A DNA stretch of 64,000 nucleotides from Sabethes cyaneus (lineage: Eukaryota; Arthropoda; Insecta; Diptera; Culicidae), in NCBI RefSeq assembly GCF_943734655.1, contig NC_071354.1, forward strand, positions 2,949,001 to 3,013,000, written 5' to 3'. The translations under genes were made by a program, and so were the position numbers. The notes under the pieces were generated by a model. That model was not told the DNA's origin and made no database searches. It saw only the letters and a list, made by a program, of their open reading frames with translations. Below, in pieces: positions 23,080 to 35,176 of this stretch; the stretch's first letter is position 1, and each line of letters begins with the position of its first letter.

Positions 23080-26000
23080 ACAATTAAAAAGAAACATGGA
23101 AATACATACCTACTTTTTAAAAAGTAATCTTCACATGCTGTTTTACGATCTTGCAGAATATGTAATTGGAATCTCAGCATCAGCGCACACCAGAGAGGCC
23201 CGATTTTCAAGCTAACAAAATCGTCTGATTCCGAAAATGGAATGTACAACCAAGACTGCATTGCTTTGGTTTTCTTAAACCAAAGGTTCAGGTAGAGTAT
23301 TGCTAATAATGACTGCTTTTTACAAAAGTATTTTATGAATTTCGAAAAGTTAAATCCATAAAAAACTATTCTAGAAAATCTTTATCTTCGTCCGACTTCC
23401 CACAAAAGTACATTATTCGAGCTTTGTTATGAGGTATTTTTATCGTTTTTCTTAGCGTAATCATAGTCACCAAAACACACACAAAAAATCAGTAAGGTTA
23501 TGTGCAGACACGTTTGCATGGTTGATGCAGTGCTTGAAAAAATTTTTCATGACTTTGGCCCATGTCACAGCAGCGTGAAAGAAGGAGAAAATAAACACTC
23601 GAGACCGTTTGTTTATGTTTATCATAAAATCACAAGTTTTCTGGGTTATTCAGAGAACATAAGAAGGTTAAAGTTTATTAGAAATTTCCTGTATTTTTAG
23701 AGGAACAAACTCTAGTGCGTTATAATGGTTTGCTCTCTTATGTATGATTCCACGGAGCTTTATTACACAGTAGCTAGTTCGTGAATTACACAGGTGTCGT
23801 ATGTGTTCAAAAAGAAATACAAATTGCTCTAATACGGTTCATGGAACCTGGGAAATGTTAAGAAAACATGCTTTCCAAGAGAAATTCAATCTTCATATCA
23901 GATAACATTCCATTTAATAGTTTTGATGAAACAGGCCTTAGAATCACTGCCCAACTGGTTGAATAAATGATTGCGGATGGCATGTGTCGCAAAGCAGCAA
24001 AATATGTTATCCTAGTCGGACAAATATTTCTCAATATCACCAAAAATAGTTTTTATTTATAAAATCCATTCGATTTATGATAATGAATATACTGAGAAAA
24101 GTTGCAAACGAAAAGATTAGAAGTCGAAATTAGCTCCACTACCCTTGGTTGTTCTTAAGTACGATACTAAAGCGGTACTACGCACTGCAACGCAAAGTGC
24201 GGTCACAGTTGTTGCCACAGCATGAAGAGCAAGAATATAAAACCAGCAGAGGGAATACAATTTGAAACATGTTTGCTTCTGCTGACGACGGGCACAATTT
24301 TCTCTCCTGAATGTGCCGGTAAGATGTACCGTCTGACAGCTACTCGGGGTTCTACATCTTAATCAAACTAACAGAGCTTTAGAGCTCTGATTTGTGTACC
24401 TTTTGTATAATAGATGCGATACATATTAAATTAAACCACGTTTACGCTATCTTCCAACGTAATCTGATTCCGTTGAAGAAGAGACGGAGGGAATTCGAAC
24501 TATGCAATGTCCCCCCGACTTAGAACGGTTGAATTGCGTCTTTCGAGTATCGAATAGCAAACAAAATTGGCACTCCGGATTAAGCGAGTTAGTTGTTTGA
24601 TGATCAAAGCCTAGTTAATATCAATAAGAACCTCCATAAATCTGACACAGCTACAGTTTGCTCAAGCAGAAAATGTCAACCTTGTTACTTTCCCAGGCAG
24701 TTGTAATTTGCAGAAGAAACATTTTCTTAGTTAGTGACACGAGCAATATTGAAATTCTCCGGCAGCCCATTTTCCACACCGAGGCTCGAAACGCACCAGT
24801 TGAGATGAGTAAACAAGCTGCTCCATCATGTTGAAATTACCGCCTAGGGGGAAGCGCAAACCTAGTCGAACGGTGGTGCGGTCGGTAGGCCTCGTGAGGG
24901 GATTTTTCCGTCAGGGGATTCAGCACGCTCATTTCTATATGTACTCTAACAGCTAGTTATCGGGAATGTGGCTGTTGTCACACATACCCGGTTGTTTTTC
25001 CCTCCTAACAACGGATCGGAATGTTCTACAAAACTTTTATACCGAAAGACATACATAGTGTTTAATTCGTAACGCACCGTACGTACGCGTCGTTCGCTGT
25101 GGGAAGTGTGTTTGTGTTTGTGTCGGAGGCGCATCAAAGTCCTGTTTAATCATGTCACATGTTTGCTAATGGATCATGCCGAGTCCATTCAACATCAAGC
25201 GGTCGAAGCGAGTCGGAAAAGAGGGTTGAAAGCGCCCATGTATGGCGGTCCTGGTATCCTGGCTCACTACCTCCGGGCGGAAATTGTTGGAATGGATCCC
25301 ATGTCAAATGTTTTGTTGCTCTGGGCATTTCGAATCTACCCAATTCGATTCCGCTCTGTGCCAAAGCTGGGTAGAGTTTCCGAATTTTTTGTTTTTTTTT
25401 CTATGTTGCGTAGATAACAATAAGTGCTAGTAGTTTCGTACCCTTTGGAAAGGGCTGCTTGTTTTGTTGATTGTTATCTATCCAGGCACGATAAAGTTAC
25501 ACTAATCAACATGGATTCAATCAACCGAATTTGTAGATATGAAAAAAAAACTCGATTTTTTTAGTTTTTTTTGTTACAAGAACAGAGCACAGATTTTGTT
25601 CAGAATTTTGAGAATTAGTTAAATTTTAAGTCAATGGTCTTTCATTTTTTATTGTTTAGCCTAATTGGGAAAAGTTGAATTTTGTTTACTAATGTACTAG
25701 AAATCGAGCTCCAAGGCGGTTGGCTTTTGATTATTTATGGTTGTAGTGCAAATCCGTACTTAGAAGCGGACACGTGTTTTACTTTGACAGAACGATAGGG
25801 GTAGATTAAATAACGGTGGGCCGAGATTGTATTATTGGCTGTATAAAATAATATGAAAACAACATGTTCAACTTCTCGAAAGTCGTCACGTTATGATGGC
25901 TGAAATATATCTGAAAATCGATACCTGATAACTAGCCAGTGCTCATTGTGGTAGAATAATTAGCAGTGTGCTAATTTTCCGTCTGGTCTGGTGTTTTTGA

Positions 26001-26120
26001 CTGCCTGATATTTGTATTGATATTGAAATTACAGCATCGTTGTTTGATTCAGTATGGATAATTTCCAGCAATAAGTAGATTTAATCAATGATAGAGTTAG
26101 GAGAATATTCCTAGGGAGAA
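23080..26120. other. Non-coding stretch, no gene recognised
   Basis: The segment 25,106-25,417 has open frames on both strands and balanced base composition; it may be the remnant of a repeat, but nothing is recognisable. A perfect 7 bp hairpin (CAGAGCT/AGCTCTG, 4-base loop) lies near 24,372-24,390. No transposon ends were found. Confidence 0.4.
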
Positions 26121-26129
26121 TATAAGCTA

Positions 26130-27960
26130 GGGGGTGCGAACTTAAGCGCCTGGTTCCCAGGTGCGGGGCGGCTCAAACAGCGTCTGTCTCGTAGTGAACA
26201 GTTGAATATGAAACGCTTTATCCCGTAAGCTACGCCTAAGATGACAGACCCATCAGCGGGAAGTAGACATCGCGACCCTGGTAAGGTGGTATACCGAAAC
26301 TCTCATTTACCACGAAAAACAAAAATGGAAATACGGATCAATCGGCATAGGATGCGGCATGAACTGGCAGGAGCTGGCTTGCTTGCTCGAGGGCTACATC
26401 GACTCGGAGTTTCGTGTCGTAGACCCTGTTGCAGGTACTTCTTTCGAGTACAACAACTACTGCAGCGGCGGTAGGGTTGGGAAAGCAAAAGCAACGAGTT
26501 ATCCGGTAAAGTCCCGTAGATGACCGTATATATGTGTAGAGAATTAAGAGCATATTCTTCAACTACAATCTAATCAACGTACACGCACCGACAAATGATA
26601 AATCCTATGATGTTAAGGTCGAGTTCTCCAATAGACGGAAATGTAAACGCATAGATCGGGAGGGAGGAATTCTTCCGTCCGTCATCTGTCACTGCCTTCA
26701 TCTGTCAGGGGCTCATAAATTTCGCCGCGGGCAGAGGAGTGAGTATCTGTAGCACCTACTTCCCACGTCTGAATAGTGGGAAACACACGTAGAGGCATCC
26801 AAATGGAGACTTTAATTTTCTGATCGATCATGTCTCGAATGACGGTCGACACTTTTCGGATCTCATCGGTCTTTCCAGGGCCAAGTATCGAATTTTAATT
26901 CTGACCACTATCTCGTCGTGTGTAAAGTGTGCAAGGTTGTCGTACGTGACGGAAGCTCGCGCTGAGGGGACGCTACGTTTCAACATCCAGCGGTTGACGG
27001 CAGCTGGCCTGGCATCGGAATACGCTGGAAAGCTTGTTCAACGAAGCGCTGAACAGCAAGAAGAAAGTGAAGAAGATATAAGTGGGCTGTCGACGAACTG
27101 CCACGGTGGCATGGAAACAATTGCGAGAGATCACGCGGAAGACATTGTTCCGGGAGTGCTACTTGCAGACTCATCCTCTGCTTGTGAACTTTAAGGCGGT
27201 GCACGATTCAGTCAAACGAAATGAGCTGTGGCAGATAATGCTAGAACATGGTTTTCCGACGAAACTAATTACGTTGATTCAGCTCCTTTCGTGACGTTGG
27301 ATGGACTGAAACAAGGGGAGACACTCTGTAACCTGCTATACAACATTGCCTTGAAAGTTGCAATACGAAGAGCAAAGTGGAAAGGAATTGGACTATCGTC
27401 ACCAAATCCTACATGCTTCTTGGTTTTGCTGATGACGTCGATATCATCAGAATCAACCTTAGAGCAGTGAGATTGGGGCTTGCCATCAACACTGCCAACA
27501 CGAAGTACATGGTTGCTGGCAGGGAACGTCGGAGTCTAAATTGTGTGGGTGTCGAAGGGAGCTGGCTGGGAAACAATATGAGTAGTCGAGGTCGAGGAAT
27601 TCAAAAGTGGAGCTCTACAGAACACTAATCTCCCCTGGTGGCCCTGTATGGATATGAATCATGGACGCTATTCTGCGATCCATACTTGCTGGCAAAATGG
27701 AAAATGGAGTGTGGCGCAGACGACTGTATCAAGTATACAAACATGCTGATATAGTAAAGGAAGTACAATGTGGCAGGTTGCGGTGGGCTGGGCACGTGGC
27801 CAGAATGCCCGACAAAAGAGTACCCGAAACCATTTTCAGCAGAGAACCAGGAAGAGGTCATAGACTACAGGGCAAATTCCGCACCCAATGGATGTGCGCT
27901 GTCGAGAACCATAATTCGTTCGGTGCAGGACCGATAACGGACCGTCGCCATTAAAGTTAA
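26130..27960 (+). pseudogene. RTE-like retrotransposon, second family, broken nearly full-length ORF
   Basis: Plus-strand frames in order: endonuclease pieces (LINVHAPTNDKS at about 26,570; a HPNGD..FLIDHV-like segment at about 26,800-26,840; RGPSI-like text then SDHYLVV-like text near 26,880-26,930), a linker (LRFNIQRLTAAGLASEYAGK, about 26,970), RT motif A region (FKAVHDSVKRNELWQIMLEH, about 27,195), VTLDGLKQGETLCNLLYNIA (motif B region), FADDVDII (motif C, about 27,425) and a C-terminal RLRWAGHVARMPDKRVPET (about 27,778). At least four frame changes and premature stops kill the ORF. The family differs from the 55 kb copy but matches the 31-33 kb copy. Confidence 0.85.
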
Positions 27961-29940
27961 GTAAAGCAGTACAATTACCAAACAGACCAACAACAAAAAT
28001 TCAGACCGTTTGTAGTCGTATGCTGTTGTTGACTTCACATCACTGTGTACTAAATATAATATAATTAATTGAAAACGGTGCAGCTTGAGTTACCTTATTC
28101 GTTTACATATTGCTCGTTTCACCTCCCCAGGACGTACACAATTTTTTCTCGTGGGAACGATTCATTTTGTGTTTTTCTGCTCTGCGAAGAAGAACGTCTA
28201 ATTAATTAAACATGCCAGTTTGTTCGGTTTCGATTTAACACCGAAGCAGCGCTTGGTGCAAAGCGCTACATCGGTTACTTTCATCACATGACTGCCGCTG
28301 CGGTCGTGGCGAGAATTAAATTAATTTCAGCAGCTATGAACCGAACCGGCAAACGCTACCGAGCGTAGCCTGGTATCATTTTCCGGCCCCCGATGGGATG
28401 GGTGGAAACTTTCCACTTTGTCGCGTTTCTGATTTCACTTTTTCCCGGCATAGGACTCTTCATCATCAGCAGCAGCAGCAACAGCAGCCAGCGAAGCGAG
28501 TGCTATGCGTGCAAATGACTGAATGACTGACTTGATTGGTTGCCTGTGTCTCCGTGTTGGTTCCCGAGTAGGCAAGAAGTACCCTCCTTTTAGTACACCA
28601 CAGTATGACACCGTTTCATATTTCAAGTTGTCGAAATGGGGGGACACGATTCGGTGAATAGCAGAAAATAATCCTCGAAATTTGATTAACTATTATAGAC
28701 TTGAAAACTATTAGTATGGTACTTATTACGCTTTTGATTTTTGATATTGAATATTTTAGCTGACTCTCTTTTGTTGCTGGTAATACCTTATCTAAAGATT
28801 GTCTCCATTCACGGTTGAGTATTTCATGGGGTGGTAATGATGAAGCATAATATTTTTCCTGTCGTCATCCGACATGAATCGAACATCGTTGCTGCGTTCG
28901 TTGCGTCAGATTTGATTTAATTTTCCCCTGGAAAGCCAATCAATTACACGAAAGCTATGATTTCCAGCAGCTTTGGAATAATCGATAAAGTGAGCTATAA
29001 TCACTTTCTTTTTCAAACAAATTGGATAGAAACATTCAACACACTTCGTTGCGCACAACTGTTCGAGATCTTTGACAATCTGTTTTCATTCGTTGGAAGA
29101 TGCTACTGAGATAATTGAATTTAAATTCACTTCGCCCAGCAGCTTGTGTAAAACGGTCTTTTTTGACAAACAGAAAAATTTACTTTCATCGTTCGTCGTT
29201 TGATGCTGCGCTACCTTACCTAGCTGGGAAATGGCATAATTGGTACAAACAGGAGTGGCTCCGAATCGTACAACAAATTACCGGAGAAAGCTGGTGGCGA
29301 CAGCCTTATTTCCAATAAACGAAACCAATTTCTTCTCCGCCGTCAGCAGAGGATGAAGTGCTTTTCCTTTGCACTTTGATGGACGATTTGCGGTTTCAGC
29401 TTCGGTTGATGAAACGTGATTCTTGCAGCTTGCGCTAGATACTGATTGCAATTAGTTTGCAAGCATGAGAAAGAAGTGACGTTGGCCATTGATAGTTAAA
29501 ACACTGCCCGTTTGTATTAAATTATTTGTTAGAATAGTTGTAAAATATAATTTAGAGACAACCAATTTATAATTTAACATCCTAATAAATTGTACCATAA
29601 GTTACTCAATATTCACCCTACAACTGTAAAACGTGCTTTAAGCCCATACAGATAAGAAATTACTTCATTTGATAACTCTTAGATTAAACTGAAAAGTGAG
29701 TCAATCAAGCTTATCGCTAGGCGCATAGAGATAGAGATTTCAAAACATTTTCCCAAACCCCACACGAACTGAAAGTAAGTAAGAGCAGATTATGAGGAAT
29801 AGACTAATCAGATCAAGGTCCAAATTCTTTGACGTACTTCGTTGCTGCTAACTTATTATCGTTGTCGAGTCGAGGGTGTGCATCTTATCTTCTTTTCACA
29901 CAAATGCCGGAAAGGAAGTTGATCAATAATCATTTTTATT
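27961..29940. other. Non-coding stretch upstream of the protease pair
   Basis: No exon or transposon end is recognised. The block 28,230-28,600 is GC-richer, with a short CAG/CAA run near 28,467-28,490. It could be conserved non-coding DNA, which cannot be tested here. From about 29,830 the sequence becomes alignable with 34,940 onward, marking the start of the duplicated promoter region. Confidence 0.4.
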
Positions 29941-29959
29941 GCTATTTACCGAAATTTGG

Positions 29960-29965
29960 AGATAA
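29960..29965 (+). promoter_or_regulatory. GATA-type motif AGATAA, protease copy 1
   Basis: AGATAA sits in TTTGGAGATAATC, a segment retained in copy 2 (35,082-35,087) at the same distance from the TATA box (36 and 35 bases). GATA factors are known activators of insect midgut genes. Function here is inferred from conservation between the two copies. Confidence 0.55.
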
Positions 29966-29995
29966 TCTACAGGAAGAAAGATACAATACAAAGCT

Positions 29996-30026
29996 TATAA
30001 AAGATGACTGCCACAGTGCGGACAGT
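29996..30026 (+). promoter_or_regulatory. Core promoter of protease copy 1: TATA box plus initiator-like motif
   Basis: TATAAAAG lies at 29,996-30,003, and ACAGT at 30,022-30,026, 26 bases downstream. ACAGT resembles arthropod initiators. Copy 2 has the same pair at the same spacing. This predicts a leader of about 35 nt before the ATG at 30,059. Confidence 0.75.
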
Positions 30027-30058
30027 AAAGTTTTGCTAGCACCGGAACGTGATCGGCA

Positions 30059-31080
30059 ATGAAGGTATTCGTAGTGTTCGCTTTGTGTCTGGCAGCCGTC
30101 GTTGCTGGTCCCGATGAGGAGGCGTGGTTGCGTTTCAACCGACGCATGCCAGGTGCCTACCATACGATGAAGCCGTACGAAGAACCCCCACAGGGCGGTC
30201 GGATCGTCGGAGGCGTCGATGCTAGAATCCAAGATTTCCCGTACCAGCTATCATTGATTCGTTCAGGATCGCACGTCTGCGGCGCTTCGGTTATTTCGGA
30301 TCGATGGGCCCTATCGGCTGCTCATTGCACCTATCCTGTCCCGGAATTGTCCAGCGTATGCAGCGCGAATGTGATTCCAATAGTTTGGATGTTTGTGACC
30401 AATGAATGTGAATTCGTTTTAGGTTGCCCTCCGTGGAGGTTCCAACAATCGCCTCGAAGGTGGAGTTTTGTTCGAAGTTGACCGTATCGAAAATCACCCA
30501 TCATTCGAAGACTCGAGCTTAAAAAGAGACGTCTCTCTTTTACGTAGCACAACGGATTTCATAGGACCACACATTGTCGCTGTTGGTTTGCCTTCCGTGG
30601 ATACTTATTTTCCAGCAGGGACCCGCGCCGTTGTGTCTGGATGGGGCTTGACCGTCTGTATCATCAGCTTTGTTGGAATAGTTTAGTTTACTAATGATCT
30701 GTTTTCCCTCGACCAGAGTTCTCTTGGAACGTTGTCAGTCATTCTTCAGAGGGCTCTTATCCCTATCATTGATCAGACATATTGCAGGTCACTTTGGCCA
30801 TCTGGTTGGGTTACTGAAGAGTAAGTGATGTTACAATCACATAACATAGTACATATCTGATTTACGCATTCGCATTCCTATTTTCAGTATGATCTGCGCA
30901 AGTGAATTGGGCCGCGATGCATGCAACGGGGATAGCGGTGGCCCGTTGGTGACCGGCGGAGTTCAAATCGGCGCAGTGTCGTGGGGTTCCAGCAGCTGTA
31001 GCGGCAACATACCCGGAGTTTACGCCCGTATTGGTTACCCACTAATTCGCAACTGGATTTCTGAAGTCACTGGTGTTTAG
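30059..31080 (+). CDS. Trypsin-like S1A serine protease, copy 1 (four exons)
   Basis: Exons are 30,059-30,355, 30,423-30,653, 30,717-30,820 and 30,888-31,080, giving 274 residues. Residues 1-17 form a signal peptide (MKVFVVFALCLAAVVAG). A ~31-residue propeptide ends at Arg48, followed by IVGG. The triad is His89 (SAAHC), Asp135 (RDVSLL) and Ser227 (GDSGGP). Asp221, six residues before the Ser, corresponds to chymotrypsin 189, and glycines occupy the 216 and 226 equivalents, predicting cleavage after Arg or Lys. Six cysteines fit three conserved disulfides. It is predicted to be a secreted zymogen, probably digestive and midgut-expressed by analogy. The intron 2 donor is GTCTGT, weaker than GTAAGT in copy 2; retention of intron 2 would give a stop at about 30,684, before the catalytic Ser. 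Confidence 0.93.
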
Positions 31081-31189
31081 GAAACTGGTTACGTGATTTA
31101 CGCTCTGTGTATTTGGTGCTTCTATGTTAACCATTTATAAAAAAATATATGTTACTTACTATGCCGAGAGTCTATTACAGCTTTGAGAT

Positions 31190-32880
31190 GGAATCTTCTT
31201 CTTCAGCACCTTTAAGTCGTGTATGAAAAATTCCAGTCTATCCAACGTCACAAAACCAGCTAAGATCTCACGCTTACCCGCTATTTTGACGCATGATTTT
31301 GACCCATCCAGCACCTTATAAATCAACGTAGGGGAACTGTGGGTAAGACGAACAGGGTGGGTAAGACGGACAGGTGGTTGATTCTACCAGTTATGCATTA
31401 AAATTCGTAAATGTTTTGATGGGCATCCAACCATCTTGCTATCTCATGATGTCTGAACGTTTCAATCATCATTTAAAACTTTCCAATTTTGATAAAGTAC
31501 AAAAAAACTAAAAATTGGACTTGATTCTGCGTTTGGATGTAACTTTTTTTCCATCGGAATTAAGCTTTTTGAGTGGTTTAATTCCAAAATGTTGCCCATA
31601 GCATGAAGAATTTCGATTTAATACCTTTTCAAGTAACGTCTGCATTGAAATAATACGTAATTTCATTTGCGTATGAAAAATTGTGAACGCTTTAAAAAAA
31701 TGTATAATGATGGGGTGAAATGGACAACTGCTAGTGTGGGTAAGGTGGTCAGTGAACATATTATGTTAAAATTGTTGATTTTGCTTCTTAGTGATATCTC
31801 ATGCATATAAATGAAAATTTAACCGGCAAAAGTGAACTTCAAACAAATCAGCAACGGCCAGGCATGAAACAGTTTTTGGAATGCTTGTTCATATTGCCGC
31901 TGCCAAACAACTTTCTATTGGCTGCCTCTAGTGGGAGGGGGTGGACTGTCCCCTTCATTTTTTGCACTCTACACCACCATATTTTACGTATTCAATTTGT
32001 TAAGGGTTAAAAATAATAATATGCGCTCAGTTGGGGCGATTCATAATACCTGTCCATCTTACCCCCACACATTGTCCGTTTCACCCGCAGCACTAAAAAA
32101 GTTCACTTTTTCGGACCATTTTTAAAACTCCAAATACACTTTGAAAAACATTTTTTGTTAAATATTTCACTAGCTCCTTTTGAAAATAATATGTTGAACT
32201 GCAGTAAACTGTATTTAGGTTTTATAAATCATAAGTTCTCTGTATTATATTAGCTGTTCTTCTTAACCTGTTCGTCTTACCCACAGTTCCCCTAGCTATT
32301 TTTGTCGGAAAACAATGTTCTAGCATTATCTGCCAAAGCACATTTCGTTAGACTGCATCGTACACCGCCTTAAAGTCTAAAAACAGATGGTGGGTCTGCA
32401 AGTTGTACTCCCGGAACTTGTTCAGTGGCTGACACAGGGTAAACATCTAAGTGATACTCGCCGAAGAAGGGAGGATACGGAAGAACGTTTATAGGCAAAA
32501 TTCAGTAATGTAATACCTCGATAGTTTTTACATTCATGTTAACATCCATTTTTAAAAATAGGGCTCCTTCGGTTTTTATTCTTACTTCCAGGTACTGACA
32601 ATGATCCGGTAAATTGCTTTAGTACAGCCACTTGCTCCCCGCTTTTAGAAGTTCAGCCGGAATACCGTCCTTTCTAGCAGCATCAGTATTTTTCAGCACA
32701 ATGATTGTGCCTTCTTACAACAGCGTCTGGAATTGCTCCTTTCGCGTGGCTGCTATCGCCGTTTCGTCAGTAACCAGGTTACCAGTACTATCATTGCACA
32801 TCACAGGCTTGGTTAAATTCCTGCTCCTCACCGTTTTGTAGAAACTTCGTGAAACGTTGCTGGTGAATCGCTCCTCTGCT
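31190..32880 (-). pseudogene. RTE-like fragment (second family) split by a 962 bp MITE
   Basis: On the minus strand, the right part (32,880-32,295) reads in broken frames through RFTSNVSRSFYKTVRSRNLT-like text, NTDAARKDGIPAELLKSGSK, and motif A region text ending LWQIMLEHCFPTKIA. The left part (31,328-31,190) continues with TLIYKVLDGSKSCVKIAG and then FVTLDRLEF, before motif B. Removing the MITE and one TA copy joins the two parts in one frame. Motif C and the C-terminal domain are absent. It belongs to the same family as the 26.1-28.0 kb copy, which has FPTKLITLIQ at this point. Confidence 0.85.
31331..32292. mobile_element. Non-autonomous TA-inserting MITE, 962 bp
   Basis: The terminal inverted repeats are identical over 26 bp, starting GGGGAACTGTGGGTAAGACG at the left, with the exact complement at the right end. 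TA lies at 31,329-31,330 and 32,293-32,294. Shorter copies of the GTGGGTAAG motif recur inside (about 31,357, 31,735, and in complement near 32,057). No transposase is encoded. The boundaries are confirmed by the restored RTE reading frame. TA targeting suggests the Tc1/mariner superfamily. Confidence 0.92.
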
Positions 32881-33013
32881 TAGTGGTCCAAACAGTGAAA
32901 TACGTGATAGTGTGATATTGCGCCGAAACGAGAAGTTTTTCGCATGTAATGTCTTTAGGAACATTTCTTGGTATAACAAGCCCCTTCTTCTGAGAGAAAT
33001 CTTTGGGTGATTA

Positions 33014-34166
33014 CCGTGACCGCTCCTAATTCTGCGAATTTTCTTTATATAAGTATTTTTTAACATTGTGCATAACTATGATCATTGCATTATTTTTTTA
33101 TAAATGTCTGTTGAATATTACGCCATTATTCACGAACGGGCCATAATATTTGAGAGCGAAATAATTTAACGTGAAACTGAAAGTACTTTATTTGGCAGAA
33201 AACATCATCGTTAGCACCAACGCTAAGATTGTACTTCTAGAAAATTAACAAATTTATGATCGAAATTCTTTGCAATGATCAAATTACCCACCATAATTTG
33301 AAAGAATAATTAGTTTTAGTCATGTTTTAGAAAAAAAGAGTGATTGCATGCATTGCTTTCCTTAGAAAAATGCGATGCAATAATGCGCAGATTTAGGCAC
33401 CGATTTTTTATTCATGTTCCAAACTCTGCGCAGTAATGTATCCTACGAAGAAATCGCGAAGGAATACGCAACCTCACCCAAATGGTTAAGGTACAGAGGC
33501 ATGAAAATTCAAGAAGATCTTTAACTTGCATTGATTGGAATCCTGTGCTGTGTCTCGGGGTCCGAACCTGCGAGCGCCAATTCATGAAAGCATGTCTTCT
33601 ATTTTTTTAATGTCCAACCTCATGGGGCTGTCAGAGAGTGGAGAAGTGGTTTCTATATGAAAACACAACTTGTAGTATTAGTCTAAAGTGTAATGTTCAG
33701 TATGCAGAAAACCCGAATCAATTCGCCCTTCACGTTATCGAGAATAAAATATTTAAAATGAGGCAATCAAAATGATAACAATATTCCTTTGCCACCCGGA
33801 CAGCACAAGAAGGCCGGATCATGGATTTAATTACGGTAATGGCTAATGCCGGATTTTTAGATGTGCTTTCGGCGTATAAAAACATAAACAGCATGGCAGG
33901 AGTATTTATTGTTACTTTTTGGGTGCGCAGAATTAGGAGCAAACATGCGCAGAATTAGGAACATGGGCATGGGTGGATAAGTTTACAAAACGAAAAATAT
34001 ACTCAATTGTTGGTCGACTAATAATTCCCATATTTTTTACCAGATAATATAGACCGTAGCATTACACGTTGCTGCTATCCACGTTGTTAATTTAAATCTA
34101 GTATGCTTAGAATAGCGGAAAAATCATAAAAATGTCTTAACTGCGCAGAATATGGTACGTTCACGG
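33014..34166. mobile_element. Probable TA-inserting non-autonomous element, 1,153 bp
   Basis: The left end CCGTGACCGCTCCTAATTCT and the right end (reverse complement CCGTGAACGTACCATATTCT) share most of about 25 positions, both followed by GCG. TA lies at 33,012-33,013 and 34,167-34,168. The subterminal motif GCGCAGAATTAGGA recurs at about 33,925 and 33,947. No transposase is seen. The ends are imperfect, so the call is moderate. Confidence 0.6.
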
Positions 34167-34212
34167 TAATTCCTTTAAAAGTGAGATACAAAATTTATTT
34201 TCTCGTATATTC

Positions 34213-34295
34213 GAGATACAGGTATGGTACTTTCGGCGAAGTTGTAGTAAATATTAATACAAACAACTTTGTCAAAGATACCATACTTGTATCTC
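34213..34295. repeat. Foldback repeat, 83 bp
   Basis: GAGATACAGGTATGGTACTT (left) pairs with the complement of the right arm, GAGATACAAGTATGGTATCT. The arms are about 33 bases with scattered mismatches and a loop of about 17-20 bases. It could be a small MITE remnant or an RNA hairpin; nothing distinguishes these here. Confidence 0.6.
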
Positions 34296-34299
34296 TTCA

Positions 34300-34930
34300 T
34301 GGAAGTTATCTATGAAGCGTTATTCGTGGACAAACCCTTTAAAACAGTTTTTAAACCCTGACTTATTCTGATCAATTTTTACGTGTTCATAGTGTTCTAG
34401 ATAGTTGTTTATCTTGCTAAAATCATCGTTTCTGTATAACATTATTATATGTTATTTTCTAAAGTTTCGGAAATTTGGAGCTTTTTTGGTGAAAAATAGT
34501 ACTTTTTTGAGCTTTAATATTTCCCAAGGTGGCAAATGGTGGCAGATCAAACAACTCCTACCTAAAAGTACAACAAAAAAGCTGTACTCGTATTTGTATT
34601 CGACGTAATAACTTTTAATAGGATATGATAAAATTGCTTTTCGTTGCGTGTCTGTATCTTAAAGTCATGATTTACATTTCCTCTAGTGCCTGAGGTGTAG
34701 TTTGACCAATTGCTTTTTATTTGGGATGCCTTCCATTGATCATAAAATCATTAAAAAGTGTATCAAGTTGCGAAGATCACTACCCACTGTTTGATATTTT
34801 CATAATTTCGCTGGAAAGAAGGGAAACTCCGCAAACTCCGAAAATTTTAATCGAAATCCGCTTGAAAAGTTAGAAGAACGTGGTTCAGCATTTAGTATAG
34901 CGTACTTCATTCGATTTCTAGCTAGTCATC
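34300..34930. other. Non-coding stretch before protease copy 2
   Basis: AT-rich, with no recognisable element ends or exons. The similarity to the copy 1 promoter begins at about 34,940. Confidence 0.4.
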
Positions 34931-35081
34931 TAAGCTACTTAACGCACTTCGCTGTCAGCTTATTATCGTTTCTGATTCAATTGGCTAGTATCTAATCTTC
35001 GCCCAGATGCTGGAAAGGAAGCTGATCGATAAGAGGGCGATTGCAGAAATAATCTTTTTATTGCCATTTACGAAAATTTGG

Positions 35082-35087
35082 AGATAA
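35082..35087 (+). promoter_or_regulatory. GATA-type motif AGATAA, protease copy 2
   Basis: AGATAA in TTTGGAGATAATCC lies 35 bases upstream of the TATA box, matching copy 1. The surrounding sequence differs at several positions between the copies, while this core is unchanged. Confidence 0.55.
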
Positions 35088-35116
35088 TCCACCGGAAGAC
35101 ATATCAATGCGATGCT

Positions 35117-35147
35117 TATAAAGGATGACTGCCACTGGGTGGACAGT
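35117..35147 (+). promoter_or_regulatory. Core promoter of protease copy 2: TATA box plus initiator-like motif
   Basis: TATAAAG lies at 35,117-35,123 and ACAGT at 35,143-35,147, the same 26-base spacing as in copy 1. The predicted leader to the ATG at 35,177 is about 32 nt. Confidence 0.75.
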
Positions 35148-35176
35148 TTTATTTTACCGTAGGAACGTGGCCGGCA

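Noticed and set aside
25106..25417. 103-codon + strand ORF
   Set aside because: Open frames occur on both strands and in several frames; no motif or splice evidence.
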